Notes: a model not told the origin generated them from the sequence alone. Positions 42,916 through 51,747 are shown, counted from the stretch's first letter. The stretch: 64,000 bases of DNA from Desertivirga arenae (GCF_017355785.1 NZ_JAFEWE010000001.1:868001-932000); one strand, 5' to 3'. Numbers and translations: made by a program.

Positions 42916-43857
42916 TTAATTCAATATTTTCACAGGTAAGCTTCCCGCAAAATAATCTTTTAGGAAAATTCCGTTACCATGTAGGGTCCATATTTCCTTC
43001 GGTTTAACTATATCAATGCTTTTTAGGATATCATCCCAGTCAGCATGGTCAGAGATATAGAGTTCCAAATCATTCTTTGCCTGCAATCTCTTCCAACCAG
43101 AAGCAAATACGCGAAGTACTCCCTTCGCTCTGAAATAGCTCTCAAATGTAAGAGGTGGCACAATATAAACAAATCCTTTTTCTGGTAATTTCATTAACTT
43201 TCTATCATAAGGCTTATAAACCCCGGGAGAAAAAGAAAAGTCCTCATAGATCTTTGTTATCCCTAACATAGAATGATGCAGAAAAATAGTTTTACCAGGA
43301 CAATGTTTATTGAGTAGACTTATTAATCGCTGGGTTTTACCTAATGCATAGGCTCCCAGTAAAATATTATGATCCGATGCATTTAATTTATGCATCTCAG
43401 CATCAATATCAGGATGTTTTATGTCTGGATTAGCAAAGGTTGTCTCGGTGATGAACACATCGGCTTCTACCAATTCAAGCGGTTCACAGGTAGGATCGTC
43501 TTGCAGTTTAAAATCTCCGGTGTACAGGTATTTTGATTCCTGATATTCCATCAATATCAACGCTGAGCCTAGTATATGACCTGCCGGATAAAAAGTGATC
43601 TTTATGCCGTTAAGCAAAAAAAATTGGTGGTAGGAATAGCTGGATATATTACGCCCTGCATTTTTCTTCAAACGAAGCCGCATGATAGCAGCAGTTGCAG
43701 GAGTACAATAGACGTTATTATTACCACTGCAGGCATGATCACCGTGAGCATGAGAAACAACAGCATGATCTACAGGTTGCGAAGGATCGAGATAAAAGTT
43801 GCCCGGCTTACAAAACAGTCCGTTAACAGTAAAAACAAGGAAATCAGGTATAATCAT
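42916..43857 (-). CDS. MBL-fold exonuclease-like protein (ligase-associated exonuclease family)
   Basis: A 313-residue metallo-beta-lactamase fold protein. The metal motif is HAHGDH (36-41), with later ligands in GHILGSAL, YTGDF and SDHADW and a C-terminal H of WTLHGNG. It resembles the DNA-ligase-associated exonuclease group and mRNA 3'-end processing factors. The usual partners (ATP-dependent ligase, helicase) are not in this window, so nuclease activity in that pathway is only inferred. It overlaps coaE by 4 bp. Confidence 0.78.
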   Translation of the reverse strand: MIIPDFLVFTVNGLFCKPGNFYLDPSQPVDHAVVSHAHGDHACSGNNNVYCTPATAAIMRLRLKKNAGRNISSYSYHQFFLLNGIKITFYPAGHILGSALILMEYQESKYLYTGDFKLQDDPTCEPLELVEADVFITETTFANPDIKHPDIDAEMHKLNASDHNILLGAYALGKTQRLISLLNKHCPGKTIFLHHSMLGITKIYEDFSFSPGVYKPYDRKLMKLPEKGFVYIVPPLTFESYFRAKGVLRVFASGWKRLQAKNDLELYISDHADWDDILKSIDIVKPKEIWTLHGNGIFLKDYFAGSLPVKILN

Positions 43858-44450
43858 TTGGTACTTTCCTCAAGAAAGCGTTGGTGTAATTTAATAATTT
43901 CAGGTAGCAGGAAATAAGTCTCGTTATTATTTAAAACGATATCGGCCAGCTTTTCTTTCTCCTCATCTGTCCACTGTCGCGCCATTCGCTTCCGTATTTC
44001 TTCTCCTGAGACATTGTCCCGTTGCATAACCCTTTTTAGCTTCAACTCAAGAGGAGATTTTACCAGGATTGTATAGCTGCAATCCTGATAAGAATTGCTT
44101 TCATACAGCAATGCGGCTTCTTTTAAAACGTAAGGCACGTTTTTCTGCTGCTCAGACCATAGATCAAAAGCCCTGAAGACTGCAGGATGCACAATAGAGT
44201 TTAACTTTTTAAGTTCCTTTTCGTCTCCAAATACTTTAGCAGCGAGGTAAGACCTGTTTAATTCGCCCGATTCAAAATATGCCTCATCTCCAAATAAGTC
44301 CTTTACGGCACTCACCAGAAGAGGGTCATTTTGCATAACAGACTTTGCTGCAATATCTGCATAGAATACCGGGATACCGAAGATCTCAAATACTTTGCAA
44401 ATGGTTGTTTTCCCGCTGCCTATTCCTCCAGTAATTCCAATTCTTAGCAT
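43854..44450 (-). CDS. coaE: Dephospho-CoA kinase
   Basis: Last step of CoA synthesis: phosphorylates dephospho-CoA with ATP. It has 198 residues with the P-loop GGIGSGKTT (about 8-16), then a CoA-domain D of YADIAAKSVM and H in IVHPAVF. The lid includes RVMQRDNVSGEEIRKRMARQW. It follows the ybbR-like gene directly, with no gap, and its last bases overlap the MBL gene by ATGA-type coupling. Confidence 0.95.
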   Translation of the reverse strand: MLRIGITGGIGSGKTTICKVFEIFGIPVFYADIAAKSVMQNDPLLVSAVKDLFGDEAYFESGELNRSYLAAKVFGDEKELKKLNSIVHPAVFRAFDLWSEQQKNVPYVLKEAALLYESNSYQDCSYTILVKSPLELKLKRVMQRDNVSGEEIRKRMARQWTDEEKEKLADIVLNNNETYFLLPEIIKLHQRFLEESTK

Positions 44451-45392
44451 CTACTTTTGTATAATAAAATCAACTACCTGAGGTTCTATTTTTACAAGCC
44501 TGGTATAAGCAGGAAACTTTTTGAAAACAACTGGAAGTTGTGGAAATCTATTCTTTTGCCAGCCTTCCAGATCCGCTACAGCTAAAAAAGAATCACGTTC
44601 GAGAGATCGATAATTTCTCAAAGAAGTTAGAAGAGTCACCTTCACTTTTTCGGGTAGCAGGCGCACCTCCTGGTTCTGATCATTCAACACTTTAACAGGA
44701 ATATCAAGAACCTTCTCTGTAAATACATCTACAGGAACCTTTATCTTAACCTGCTGAGGAATAACATCAACATTTGTTGCAGGTTTCTTTGTATTTACCT
44801 TACTGGCAATATTTGACTCCACCAAACCCATTGTAAAGATCTCAGTCTCCCAGAAATTAATTGATTTTACATCTTCAGCAGCTCCTGAAACTATCACCGA
44901 ATCGGGCGAAAAAGTTAAAGGGCCCGACATCCCAAATCCCTTTTCGAATGCAAGACGATAAAGAAGCTTAACCGGGACTTTCTTGGTCACCCTTTTGGAG
45001 AAATCAAAGAACAAGGTATCTGGTGAGGCCGAGATGAATTTCTTGCCATTACTTAGCTGTGAACTTATCCGCTCTTTCTGTTCTGATAATAAAACCAGCT
45101 GATTTTGATTCAAACGTTTTAAGCTTATATTGATTGGAGTCGAATCTGATCTTAGTCTTGAAAACAATAATTGCCAACCAGTACCTTCAATATTAAGAGT
45201 AATACTATCATCATTTAAGGGTCTGAAAGCTTTATGAAAGGGAGGATCTACATAGTTTATCCTTACATGAAGAGAATAAGGATACCGGTTAGAAAGGGTA
45301 AAAAACAACCAGCAGAAAATAGCGATAAGCATACTTGTAAAAAAGACGGTTAGCCTCCGTCGCTCAATCCTGCTAAGTTTAAATACCGGCAT
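44451..45392 (-). CDS. YbbR-domain membrane-anchored protein
   Basis: A 313-residue protein with one N-terminal transmembrane helix (about 13-33: LTVFFTSMLIAIFCWLFFTL) and an extracytoplasmic beta-rich body with two to three YbbR-like repeats (for example KKVPVKLLYRLAFEKGF and VKIKVPVDVFTEKVLDIPVKVLN). In Firmicutes YbbR (CdaR) regulates diadenylate cyclase; no cyclase is adjacent here, so that role is not assumed. The yajC-nusB side of the run is separated by a hairpin. Confidence 0.83.
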   Translation of the reverse strand: MPVFKLSRIERRRLTVFFTSMLIAIFCWLFFTLSNRYPYSLHVRINYVDPPFHKAFRPLNDDSITLNIEGTGWQLLFSRLRSDSTPINISLKRLNQNQLVLLSEQKERISSQLSNGKKFISASPDTLFFDFSKRVTKKVPVKLLYRLAFEKGFGMSGPLTFSPDSVIVSGAAEDVKSINFWETEIFTMGLVESNIASKVNTKKPATNVDVIPQQVKIKVPVDVFTEKVLDIPVKVLNDQNQEVRLLPEKVKVTLLTSLRNYRSLERDSFLAVADLEGWQKNRFPQLPVVFKKFPAYTRLVKIEPQVVDFIIQK

Positions 45393-45424
45393 ATAAGCAA
45401 ATTTACAATAGGCGGATGGGAATT

Positions 45425-45458
45425 AAAAATCAAATGCCATGCTAGTGCATGGCATTTG
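45425..45458 (-). terminator. Hairpin terminator between yajC and the ybbR-like gene
   Basis: Perfect 12-bp stem CAAATGCCATGC (45431-45442) / GCATGGCATTTG (45447-45458) with loop TAGT. On the minus strand it is followed by TTTTTAATT, the form of an intrinsic terminator inside what otherwise looks like one operon. Confidence 0.82.
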
Positions 45459-45477
45459 ATGCTATAGGAAATCTTCC

Positions 45478-45792
45478 TTATGCTTTAGCAGCAGGAGGAT
45501 TTAAACTTTTAGAAGAGTCTAGAGACACAGAAGCTTTGTCAAATCTGATCTTGGCACCACTTTCAACTTCCAGAACTATCGTAGCGTCGTTAATATCAAC
45601 GATCCTTCCATGAATACCTGCAGTTGTTACCACCTTATCACCCTTTTTAAGGGCTTCTACGAATTTCTTCTGCTCTTTTTGTTTATTCATCTGCGGACGA
45701 ATCATGAAGAAATAAAACACGATGATGATCAACACCATCGGAATCATTTGCATCATTCCACCTCCTACTTGTAATAAAATACTTGCTGTCAT
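45478..45792 (-). CDS. yajC: Preprotein translocase subunit YajC
   Basis: A 104-residue inner-membrane protein, part of the SecDF-YajC complex. One transmembrane helix (about 12-35: MIQMIPMVLIIIVFYFFMIRP, short form) is followed by the conserved RPQMNKQKEQKKFVEALKKGDKVVTTAGIHGRI. It follows a DUF1573 gene, 18 bp away, in the order nusB-DUF1573-yajC common in Bacteroidota. Confidence 0.95.
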   Translation of the reverse strand: MTASILLQVGGGMMQMIPMVLIIIVFYFFMIRPQMNKQKEQKKFVEALKKGDKVVTTAGIHGRIVDINDATIVLEVESGAKIRFDKASVSLDSSKSLNPPAAKA

Positions 45793-45810
45793 AATTTTTT
45801 TTATATCGTT

Positions 45811-46257
45811 TTATTTTTTTGCCTCCACTTCACCGATCAGGTACACCTCTGTGGCTGATGGAACTGCATTAGATGTAATAGTTACTACTTTATTCTGCAT
45901 CCCTGATTTGCCAGCACTGTTAAATACAACCTTTATTACACCTGTTCCTTTTGGTGGGATAGGCGCATGAGGGAATTCAGGTATGGTACAACCACAGCTT
46001 GCACTGGCATTGGAAATGATCAAAGGACTTTTCCCGGTGTTCTCGAACTTAAAATCGTAGGTAACTTTTTCTCCTTCCGCAATCTTACCGAAATCATAGC
46101 TATTCTTTGCGAATTTAATTACCGGAGCATCCTCCGGATTTTCAACACTAGCATTGCTGGTACTGTCGGTTGTTCCTTTAGCCTCTTTTTTGTTGTTATT
46201 ACATGCTGCAAGAAAAACAGAAACTGCTACCGTAGCAGTTAAAATAAAGTTTCTCAT
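45811..46257 (-). CDS. DUF1573 lipoprotein, 148 aa
   Basis: Lipoprotein signal (MRNFILTATVAVSVFLAAC, Cys19) with an Asn/Lys-rich linker, then one DUF1573 Ig-like domain: KNSYDFGKIAEGEKVTYDFKFENTGKSPL and ASCGCTIPEFP with the CGC pair, ending VYLIGEVEAKK. It lies 6 bp after nusB and 18 bp before yajC. Role unknown. Confidence 0.88.
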   Translation of the reverse strand: MRNFILTATVAVSVFLAACNNNKKEAKGTTDSTSNASVENPEDAPVIKFAKNSYDFGKIAEGEKVTYDFKFENTGKSPLIISNASASCGCTIPEFPHAPIPPKGTGVIKVVFNSAGKSGMQNKVVTITSNAVPSATEVYLIGEVEAKK

Positions 46258-46263
46258 ATATTG

Positions 46264-47211
46264 TTATTCAATTAATCCTCTTCCAGTTTTTCTGACCTTT
46301 CCTTCGGCCTTTAACTCTGCCAGAATTTTGTCTAAAATACCATTTATGAAAGAATTACTTTTAGGAGTACTAAATTCTTTTGCAATTTCGATGTACTCGT
46401 TCATTGTAACTTTCACTGGAATTGAAGGGAAATGCACGAGCTCGGTAAGCGCCATCTTCATTAATAATATATCGATAAGTGCAATACGATCGGCCTCCCA
46501 ATTCTTTGTTTTCTCGGTGATATAACCCTGAAATTTCTCATCGTAAGCAATCACCTTGCTAAATAGATTAACGATAAAATCCCGGTCTTCTGTCCAATCA
46601 GGGCTTATTTTTGCTAATTTATTTTCATTAGGAACTTCGCTTTGAAAATTACTAAAGGTCTTGGCGACCATTGCATCAAGAACCTCTTTATCTACCGGCC
46701 AATTGATAAATTTATCTTCGAAAACCTGATCAACAGAAGCTGTAATCTTAATGATCTTCTTGTAAATAAATTTGATAATTTCTTTCTCAGCTCTAAGCGA
46801 ATCATCTTCCGATGCAAGGTATGCTTCGTACTCCGGTTTGTCACGAAGGATATTATAGACAGTTTTAGAAACTTCCGGGTCGAAACTCCAGGATGCTCCG
46901 TACTTTTTCACTTCACGTTGATACTCAGAATTCTCACGTAAAGCCACCAGGAACTTATTTGAATGAAGCTTCGTATCAACATTCAGGTCTTCCTCAGAGG
47001 GAAGATAGCGGTTCTTTCTCTCATCCGCATCAATCAGCACATATTCGGCAGTATCCTGTAGTAAAGCCAGAAGCCAGATATACGTTTCATATACATCATC
47101 AACGCTTCCCAATAACTTTTTCTCAAAAGCCTTTACCTGTTTATCCTCCGATAGGTTATAAGCATACAGTGCTTGTAAAACCTTTACCCTTAACTGCCTT
47201 CTATTTAACAT
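46264..47211 (-). CDS. nusB: Transcription antitermination factor NusB, elongated form
   Basis: A 315-residue protein. The NusB core lies in the C-terminal half (about 165-300: NLFSKVIAYDEKFQGYITEKTKNWEADRIALIDILLMKMALTELVHF...IAKEFSTPKSNSFINGILDKI). The N-terminus starts MLNRRQLRVKVLQALYAYNL, matching the first NusB helix, so ~150 residues are inserted after helix 1. Most bacterial NusB proteins are about 140 residues; the long form is typical of Bacteroidota. NusB acts with NusE in rRNA antitermination. Confidence 0.92.
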   Translation of the reverse strand: MLNRRQLRVKVLQALYAYNLSEDKQVKAFEKKLLGSVDDVYETYIWLLALLQDTAEYVLIDADERKNRYLPSEEDLNVDTKLHSNKFLVALRENSEYQREVKKYGASWSFDPEVSKTVYNILRDKPEYEAYLASEDDSLRAEKEIIKFIYKKIIKITASVDQVFEDKFINWPVDKEVLDAMVAKTFSNFQSEVPNENKLAKISPDWTEDRDFIVNLFSKVIAYDEKFQGYITEKTKNWEADRIALIDILLMKMALTELVHFPSIPVKVTMNEYIEIAKEFSTPKSNSFINGILDKILAELKAEGKVRKTGRGLIE

Positions 47212-47313
47212 TTATAAGAACGATTTTTTATAATTTTTAATTAACAACAATCAGCTAAGCAAACCCTGCTTCACTGTATCCCTGCCAGCTTTGCTATAGT
47301 ATAATCCCTTTTC

Positions 47314-48405
47314 TTAGTAGGAACCTTTGATCTTTTTAATATCCGCAATCCTTTTCTCAGCAATAATCGATGCGGCCTTGCTGGTGGGAATATTTTCTTC
47401 TTTGGACTTCTTAAGAACCGAGCGGGTAGCCGCATAAATGTTTTCGGCTAACTGCATTGTCCTTTTACGGCTATAAGCTGATTGAAGCTCAGAATAACAA
47501 TTAATCATGCCGCCTGCATTAATAAGATAGTCAGGAGCGTAAAGGATCCCTTTTTCCAGGAGCATTTGACCATGCAGATCTTCATCTGACAACTGATTAT
47601 TAGCAGAGCCTGCTATTACAGCGCATTTCATCTTCTGTATGGTTTCAGTATTAATGATTCCGCCCAGGGCACATGGTGCAAAAACATCGAATTCAAGATC
47701 AAGGATGTTATTATTAGATACCGCAGTAGCGCCATATTTCTTAGCGACTTGCCTCAATCTATCCTCATTGATGTCGCTTACATACACCTGCACGTTTTCA
47801 TCCCTGAGCAAACGCACAAGATTTTCGCCTACGTGACCAATTCCTTGTACAGCTACAGAACGGCCTGCAAGCGAATCTGTACCAAAAACTTCTTTAACAC
47901 AAGCCTTAATACCCAGCAACACGCCTTTTGCGGCTACCGGCGTTGGATCTCCGCTTCCTCCCAGTGATTCAGGCAAGCCAGCCACATAAGAAGTTTCCAT
48001 ACGGATATACTCCATGTCTTTTGTGTCTGTTCCTAAATCTTCTGCTGTAATGAAAGAGCCGTTGAGGTTTTTTATAAAGCGACCATAGCGGCGCATGAGT
48101 GCTTCGCTCTTCCCTGTTCGATTATCGCCAATGATCACTGCCTGACCGCCACCTAAATTAAGTCCGCTTATTGCCGCTTTGTAAGTCATGGTACGCGAAA
48201 GTCTCAGAACATCTTTCAATGCTTCAGTTTCAGAGCGGTAAGCCCACATCCTTGTTCCTCCGAAGGCCGGACCCAAAGTAGTATCGTGAATTGCTATGAT
48301 TGCTTTTAGACCGGTGTCTTCATCACTGCAAAACACTACGTTTTGGTGAGAACATTTGCTAAGCTGGAAAAAAACAGAACTTTCTTCAAAAACCGTTGAC
48401 GACAT
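47314..48405 (-). CDS. Glu/Leu/Phe/Val dehydrogenase family protein (leucine-dehydrogenase-like), catalytic Lys replaced by Gln
   Basis: A 363-residue NAD-dependent amino-acid dehydrogenase. Substrate-binding Lys76 (MTYKAA) and TAEDLGTD are present. At residue 88 the usual catalytic Lys of GGGKAVI is Gln (GGGQAVI, codon CAG at 48142-48144). The Rossmann motif is GIGHVGENL (about residue 186). I chose the ATG at 48405 (MSSTVFEESS); 20 upstream residues include a hydrophobic run unlikely for this cytosolic enzyme. The normal reaction is oxidative deamination of Leu or Val. Activity of this variant is in doubt. Confidence 0.85.
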   Translation of the reverse strand: MSSTVFEESSVFFQLSKCSHQNVVFCSDEDTGLKAIIAIHDTTLGPAFGGTRMWAYRSETEALKDVLRLSRTMTYKAAISGLNLGGGQAVIIGDNRTGKSEALMRRYGRFIKNLNGSFITAEDLGTDTKDMEYIRMETSYVAGLPESLGGSGDPTPVAAKGVLLGIKACVKEVFGTDSLAGRSVAVQGIGHVGENLVRLLRDENVQVYVSDINEDRLRQVAKKYGATAVSNNNILDLEFDVFAPCALGGIINTETIQKMKCAVIAGSANNQLSDEDLHGQMLLEKGILYAPDYLINAGGMINCYSELQSAYSRKRTMQLAENIYAATRSVLKKSKEENIPTSKAASIIAEKRIADIKKIKGSY

Positions 48406-48428
48406 ATACGCGATTAGGGCTGAAGCCG

Positions 48429-48436
48429 CAAAAGTA
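48429..48436 (-). promoter_or_regulatory. -7 box of the GLFV dehydrogenase gene
   Basis: CAAAAGTA on the plus strand is TACTTTTG on the minus strand, 23 nt upstream of the ATG at 48405; this supports that start over the upstream one at 48465. Confidence 0.45.
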
Positions 48437-48480
48437 CAAAATAATACATAAGTATAACTAAACAATGTTATGATCTTAGT

Positions 48481-48488
48481 TAGTTTTG
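48481..48488 (+). promoter_or_regulatory. -7 box of the ABC exporter gene
   Basis: TAGTTTTG, 46 nt before the ATG at 48535. No TTG at -33. It shares a 129-bp divergent region with the GLFV dehydrogenase. Confidence 0.4.
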
Positions 48489-48534
48489 TGGCATCAGTAG
48501 TAGATCGGGAGAAGATTCAACACCTTATGTTAAC

Positions 48535-50328
48535 ATGAAAGAACTTGCGTACCTTAATAAATATTTCTACAAATATCGCTGGCGACTTGTACCAGGGATA
48601 TTCTTTGTTATTATATCCAATATCTTCGGGGTGTTACCTGCGCAGGTAATACGATTAGCATTTGATCTGGTTAACGAAAATATAAGCATATTCCGCCTCT
48701 TTAATGGATTTGAAAGGCAACAACTTATTTACCAGGTGTTCACTTCAAGCCTGCTGTTCTTTGGGGTCATCGTTCTTGTGTTAGCACTTCTGCGAGGGCT
48801 GTTTTTATTCTTTATGAGACAAACCATCATTCTCATGTCGCGACATATAGAGTACGACATGAAGAATGAGATCTACCAGCATTACCAGGAACTGTCGATG
48901 AGCTTTTTTCGCCGTAACAATACGGGGGACCTGATGAACCGGGTAACAGAGGACGTAAGCAGGGTAAGAATGTACGTAGGACCAGCAATAATGTATACTA
49001 TCAATACTATTGTGCTTTTTGTTCTGGCTATTGTGGCCATGGTGAATGTAAATCTCAAGCTCGCCTTTTTCAGTCTTCTCCCCCTTCCTATACTTGCTGT
49101 AACTATCTATTATGTTCATAGCATTATTAATGTGCGAAGTGAGCGTATACAGGAGCAGCTCTCCCGTCTTTCAGGTTTTGTTCAGGAGAACTTTTCAGGA
49201 ATTCGCGTGATAAAAGCTTATGGACGAGAAAAGGAGATCAGGAAGAACTTTGCTGAAGAAAGCGATCAATATAAAAACACCTCACTTGCACTAGTGCAGG
49301 TTCAGGCCCTTTTTTATCCTGCTATTCTTCTCCTGGTAGGGGTCAGCACTATTGTAACAGTTTATCTAGGCGGAATAGAGGTTATGAATGGCAGTATTAC
49401 CCCTGGAAACATAGCGGAATTCATCGTCTACCTGAACTTGTTAACTTTTCCAGTGATGTCATTAGGATGGGTAACCTCGCTGGTTCAGAGGGCTGCTGCT
49501 TCACAAAAGCGGATAAATGAATTTCTACAGACGAAGCCTGAAATTGCCTGGAACAAGGAAGAAGAGTTTGATGTGCAGGGAAAAATTAAATTTGAAAATG
49601 TAAGCTTCGTGTATCCCGATACAGGAATTAAAGCGGTTGATAATATTTCATTCGAAGTTAATCCAGGAGAATTTCTGGCGATCATTGGAAGAACGGGATC
49701 TGGGAAGTCGACTGTTGCCAATTTGCTTCTTAGAATGTACGACGCTACTTCTGGAGAGATCTTCATTGACGGAAATCCTCTGAAAGAATTAAATCTTACC
49801 TCTTTTAGAAGTCAGGTCGGTTTTGTTCCGCAGGAAGTATTCCTCTTCTCTGACACAATCAGTAACAATATTGCATTTGGTAAAACAGAAACGATCAGCG
49901 AAAAGGTTGAGAAGGCAGCCAAAGACGCTGCAGTATACCAAAACATCATTGAGTTTGAAAAAGGTTTTGAAACGTTGATTGGAGAACGGGGCATTACTTT
50001 ATCAGGAGGACAAAAACAAAGAGTTTCAATTGCCCGTGCCCTGATCAAAGACCCAAGAATTTTGGTTTTTGACGATTGCCTTTCGGCTATTGACACCCGT
50101 ACCGAAGAAGAAATTCTCAACAATCTTGGAAAAAATATGCAAGGCAAAACCACAGTTTTAATTGCACATAGGGTTTCTACAATAAAAAATGCCGATAAAA
50201 TCCTCGTTTTAGATCAGGGAAAGATAATAGAACAAGGAAATCATGAGGATTTGATGGATGCCAACGGTGTTTATAGGGATTTGTATGAAAAACAATTACT
50301 TGAGGAAGAGCAGGAAGACATTTCATAA
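48535..50328 (+). CDS. ABC exporter, fused permease-ATPase (MsbA/multidrug type)
   Basis: A 597-residue half-transporter. Six transmembrane helices span about residues 15-315. The ATPase has Walker A GRTGSGKS (about 385-392), Q-loop FVPQEVFLFSD, signature LSGGQKQR (about 489-496), Walker B RILVFDDCLSAID and H-loop IAHRVST. The D-E pair usual after Walker B reads D-D-C, with Asp in place of the catalytic Glu, a frequent degenerate form in heterodimeric exporters. No partner half-transporter is adjacent. The cargo may be lipids or drugs. Confidence 0.9.
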   Translation: MKELAYLNKYFYKYRWRLVPGIFFVIISNIFGVLPAQVIRLAFDLVNENISIFRLFNGFERQQLIYQVFTSSLLFFGVIVLVLALLRGLFLFFMRQTIILMSRHIEYDMKNEIYQHYQELSMSFFRRNNTGDLMNRVTEDVSRVRMYVGPAIMYTINTIVLFVLAIVAMVNVNLKLAFFSLLPLPILAVTIYYVHSIINVRSERIQEQLSRLSGFVQENFSGIRVIKAYGREKEIRKNFAEESDQYKNTSLALVQVQALFYPAILLLVGVSTIVTVYLGGIEVMNGSITPGNIAEFIVYLNLLTFPVMSLGWVTSLVQRAAASQKRINEFLQTKPEIAWNKEEEFDVQGKIKFENVSFVYPDTGIKAVDNISFEVNPGEFLAIIGRTGSGKSTVANLLLRMYDATSGEIFIDGNPLKELNLTSFRSQVGFVPQEVFLFSDTISNNIAFGKTETISEKVEKAAKDAAVYQNIIEFEKGFETLIGERGITLSGGQKQRVSIARALIKDPRILVFDDCLSAIDTRTEEEILNNLGKNMQGKTTVLIAHRVSTIKNADKILVLDQGKIIEQGNHEDLMDANGVYRDLYEKQLLEEEQEDIS

Positions 50329-50363
50329 ATGTTCAAACACGTAAAAACTTCATCAATAGTATT

Positions 50364-50394
50364 TTGAACTATAAAATTTTTTACTTTATATTTA
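50364..50394 (+). promoter_or_regulatory. Near-consensus promoter of the PUR-family gene
   Basis: TTG (50364-50366), 20-bp spacer, TATATTTA (50387-50394; the last base differs from TAnnTTTG). The leader to the ATG is about 20 nt. Confidence 0.5.
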
Positions 50395-50418
50395 CCGCAA
50401 GCAAACTTTAACGATAAC

Positions 50419-50745
50419 ATGGGAGATTTTGAAAACAAAGAGAGAGAAGAGGTTTTTTCAAAAAAAGTAAGAGCTGGTAAAAGGACCTATTTTTTTGATG
50501 TAAAGGCAACACGCTCTAACGACTATTACATCACTGTAACTGAAAGTAAAAAACGTCTTGAAGACGGCGTATTTGTTAAACATAAGATCTTTTTATACAA
50601 AGAAGATTTTGAGAAATTCAGCGAAGGATTAAAAGACACTGTTGAGTACATTAAAGCTCATCAGGAAGTAGTTGAAAAAAGATACGAATTCAGCGAAAAT
50701 GCTTTTGAAACCAAGTCTGAAGACGACTTCTCTTTCGATATATAA
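50419..50745 (+). CDS. PUR family DNA/RNA-binding protein (DUF3276), 108 aa
   Basis: A small Pur-alpha-type single-strand nucleic-acid binding protein. It has one PUR repeat: VFSKKVRAGKRTYFFDVKATRSNDYYITVTESKK and FVKHKIFLYKEDFEKFSEGL. The C-terminus is acidic. Bacteroidota and spirochaete members bind DNA or RNA as dimers. Direct role here unknown. It has its own promoter and terminator. Confidence 0.92.
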   Translation: MGDFENKEREEVFSKKVRAGKRTYFFDVKATRSNDYYITVTESKKRLEDGVFVKHKIFLYKEDFEKFSEGLKDTVEYIKAHQEVVEKRYEFSENAFETKSEDDFSFDI

Positions 50746-50771
50746 GTTAAACCTAAATATTTGAAGACCTT

Positions 50772-50809
50772 AACCATTTCGGCCAACCGGGATGGTTTTC
50801 TTTTTTTAA
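50772..50809 (+). terminator. Terminator after the PUR-family gene
   Basis: An 11-bp stem with two G-U pairs, AACCATTTCGG (50772-50782) / CCGGGATGGTT (50787-50797), then a T run. Confidence 0.8.
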
Positions 50810-50853
50810 GGAACCTTGACTTCATTTCTTTGTTAAGCTTAAAACTTTAACAA

Positions 50854-51747
50854 ATGGAATACCTGCCTTCTGAAAAAAACTTTCTGGGCTTGCCGGATGA
50901 ACGGCTTTATGCTTACGAAAGAAGTAAAGTTGTCATTCAACAAGCTCCTTATGAGTATACATCATCTTATCTCAGCGGCTCCCATAAAGGTCCGCAGGCT
51001 ATCATAAAAGCTTCTGCCTATGTAGAGTGTTATGATGAAGAACTGGATGAAGAGGTAGTTGAAAAGCTTGGTATAGCAACTCTTCCCGCTATATCTTTTA
51101 AAGATAAGACCGATGCAGACGCTGTTCTACTAATAGAACAGGAGACAGATAAACTTCTGAACGACGGGAAATTCGTGGTATCCTTAGGGGCAGAGCATAC
51201 CGTAACCCTGGGATTTGTTAAATCTTTCATAAAGAAGTATCCCGGATTAAGCATACTGCAAATAGATGCTCATTCTGATTTGAGGGATAGCTATAATGAT
51301 AACAGGTACTCCCATGCATCTGTTATGGCAAGAATCCATGAACTTGGATTAACTATTTGCCAGGCAGGGATAAGGGCACAGTGCCGCGAAGAAGCAGAAT
51401 TAATCAAAAGCTCTGAAAAGATCCATACATTCTATGCCCATCAGATCCGGGCCAATCCTCTTTGGATATCCGAAATTGTTGATTTTTTAGACAATGATGT
51501 TTATATCACCATAGACGCAGATGGTTTTGATCCCTCTATCATGCCAGGTGTGGGCACAGCAGAACCCAATGGCCTATTTTGGACAGAAACCTTAGAGCTT
51601 TTAAAGAAAGTATTCCGCGAACGTAATGTAGTTGGATTTGATGTGGTAGAGTGTGCTCCGATCAATGGCAGTATCTTATCAGAATACACCCTGGCTAAGC
51701 TGGTTTATAAACTGATCGGATACAAGTTTTCAGAGAAAACACGGTAA
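50854..51747 (+). CDS. speB: Agmatinase-like ureohydrolase (SpeB)
   Basis: A 297-residue arginase-superfamily enzyme; SpeB hydrolyses agmatine to putrescine and urea. Mn ligands: GAEHTVTLG (His), QIDAHSDLRD (D-x-H-x-D) and ITIDADGFDPS (D-x-D), with Glu in ECAPING. The length and the Gly-Pro-rich N-terminus fit SpeB. No arginine decarboxylase gene is adjacent, although SpeA often is in relatives, so guanidino-acid substrates other than agmatine are possible. Confidence 0.87.
   Translation: MEYLPSEKNFLGLPDERLYAYERSKVVIQQAPYEYTSSYLSGSHKGPQAIIKASAYVECYDEELDEEVVEKLGIATLPAISFKDKTDADAVLLIEQETDKLLNDGKFVVSLGAEHTVTLGFVKSFIKKYPGLSILQIDAHSDLRDSYNDNRYSHASVMARIHELGLTICQAGIRAQCREEAELIKSSEKIHTFYAHQIRANPLWISEIVDFLDNDVYITIDADGFDPSIMPGVGTAEPNGLFWTETLELLKKVFRERNVVGFDVVECAPINGSILSEYTLAKLVYKLIGYKFSEKTR

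Noticed and set aside
48406-48465. 20-residue hydrophobic extension of the GLFV dehydrogenase
   Set aside because: It overlaps the -7 box at 48429-48436 and would give a cytosolic enzyme a membrane-like N-terminus.
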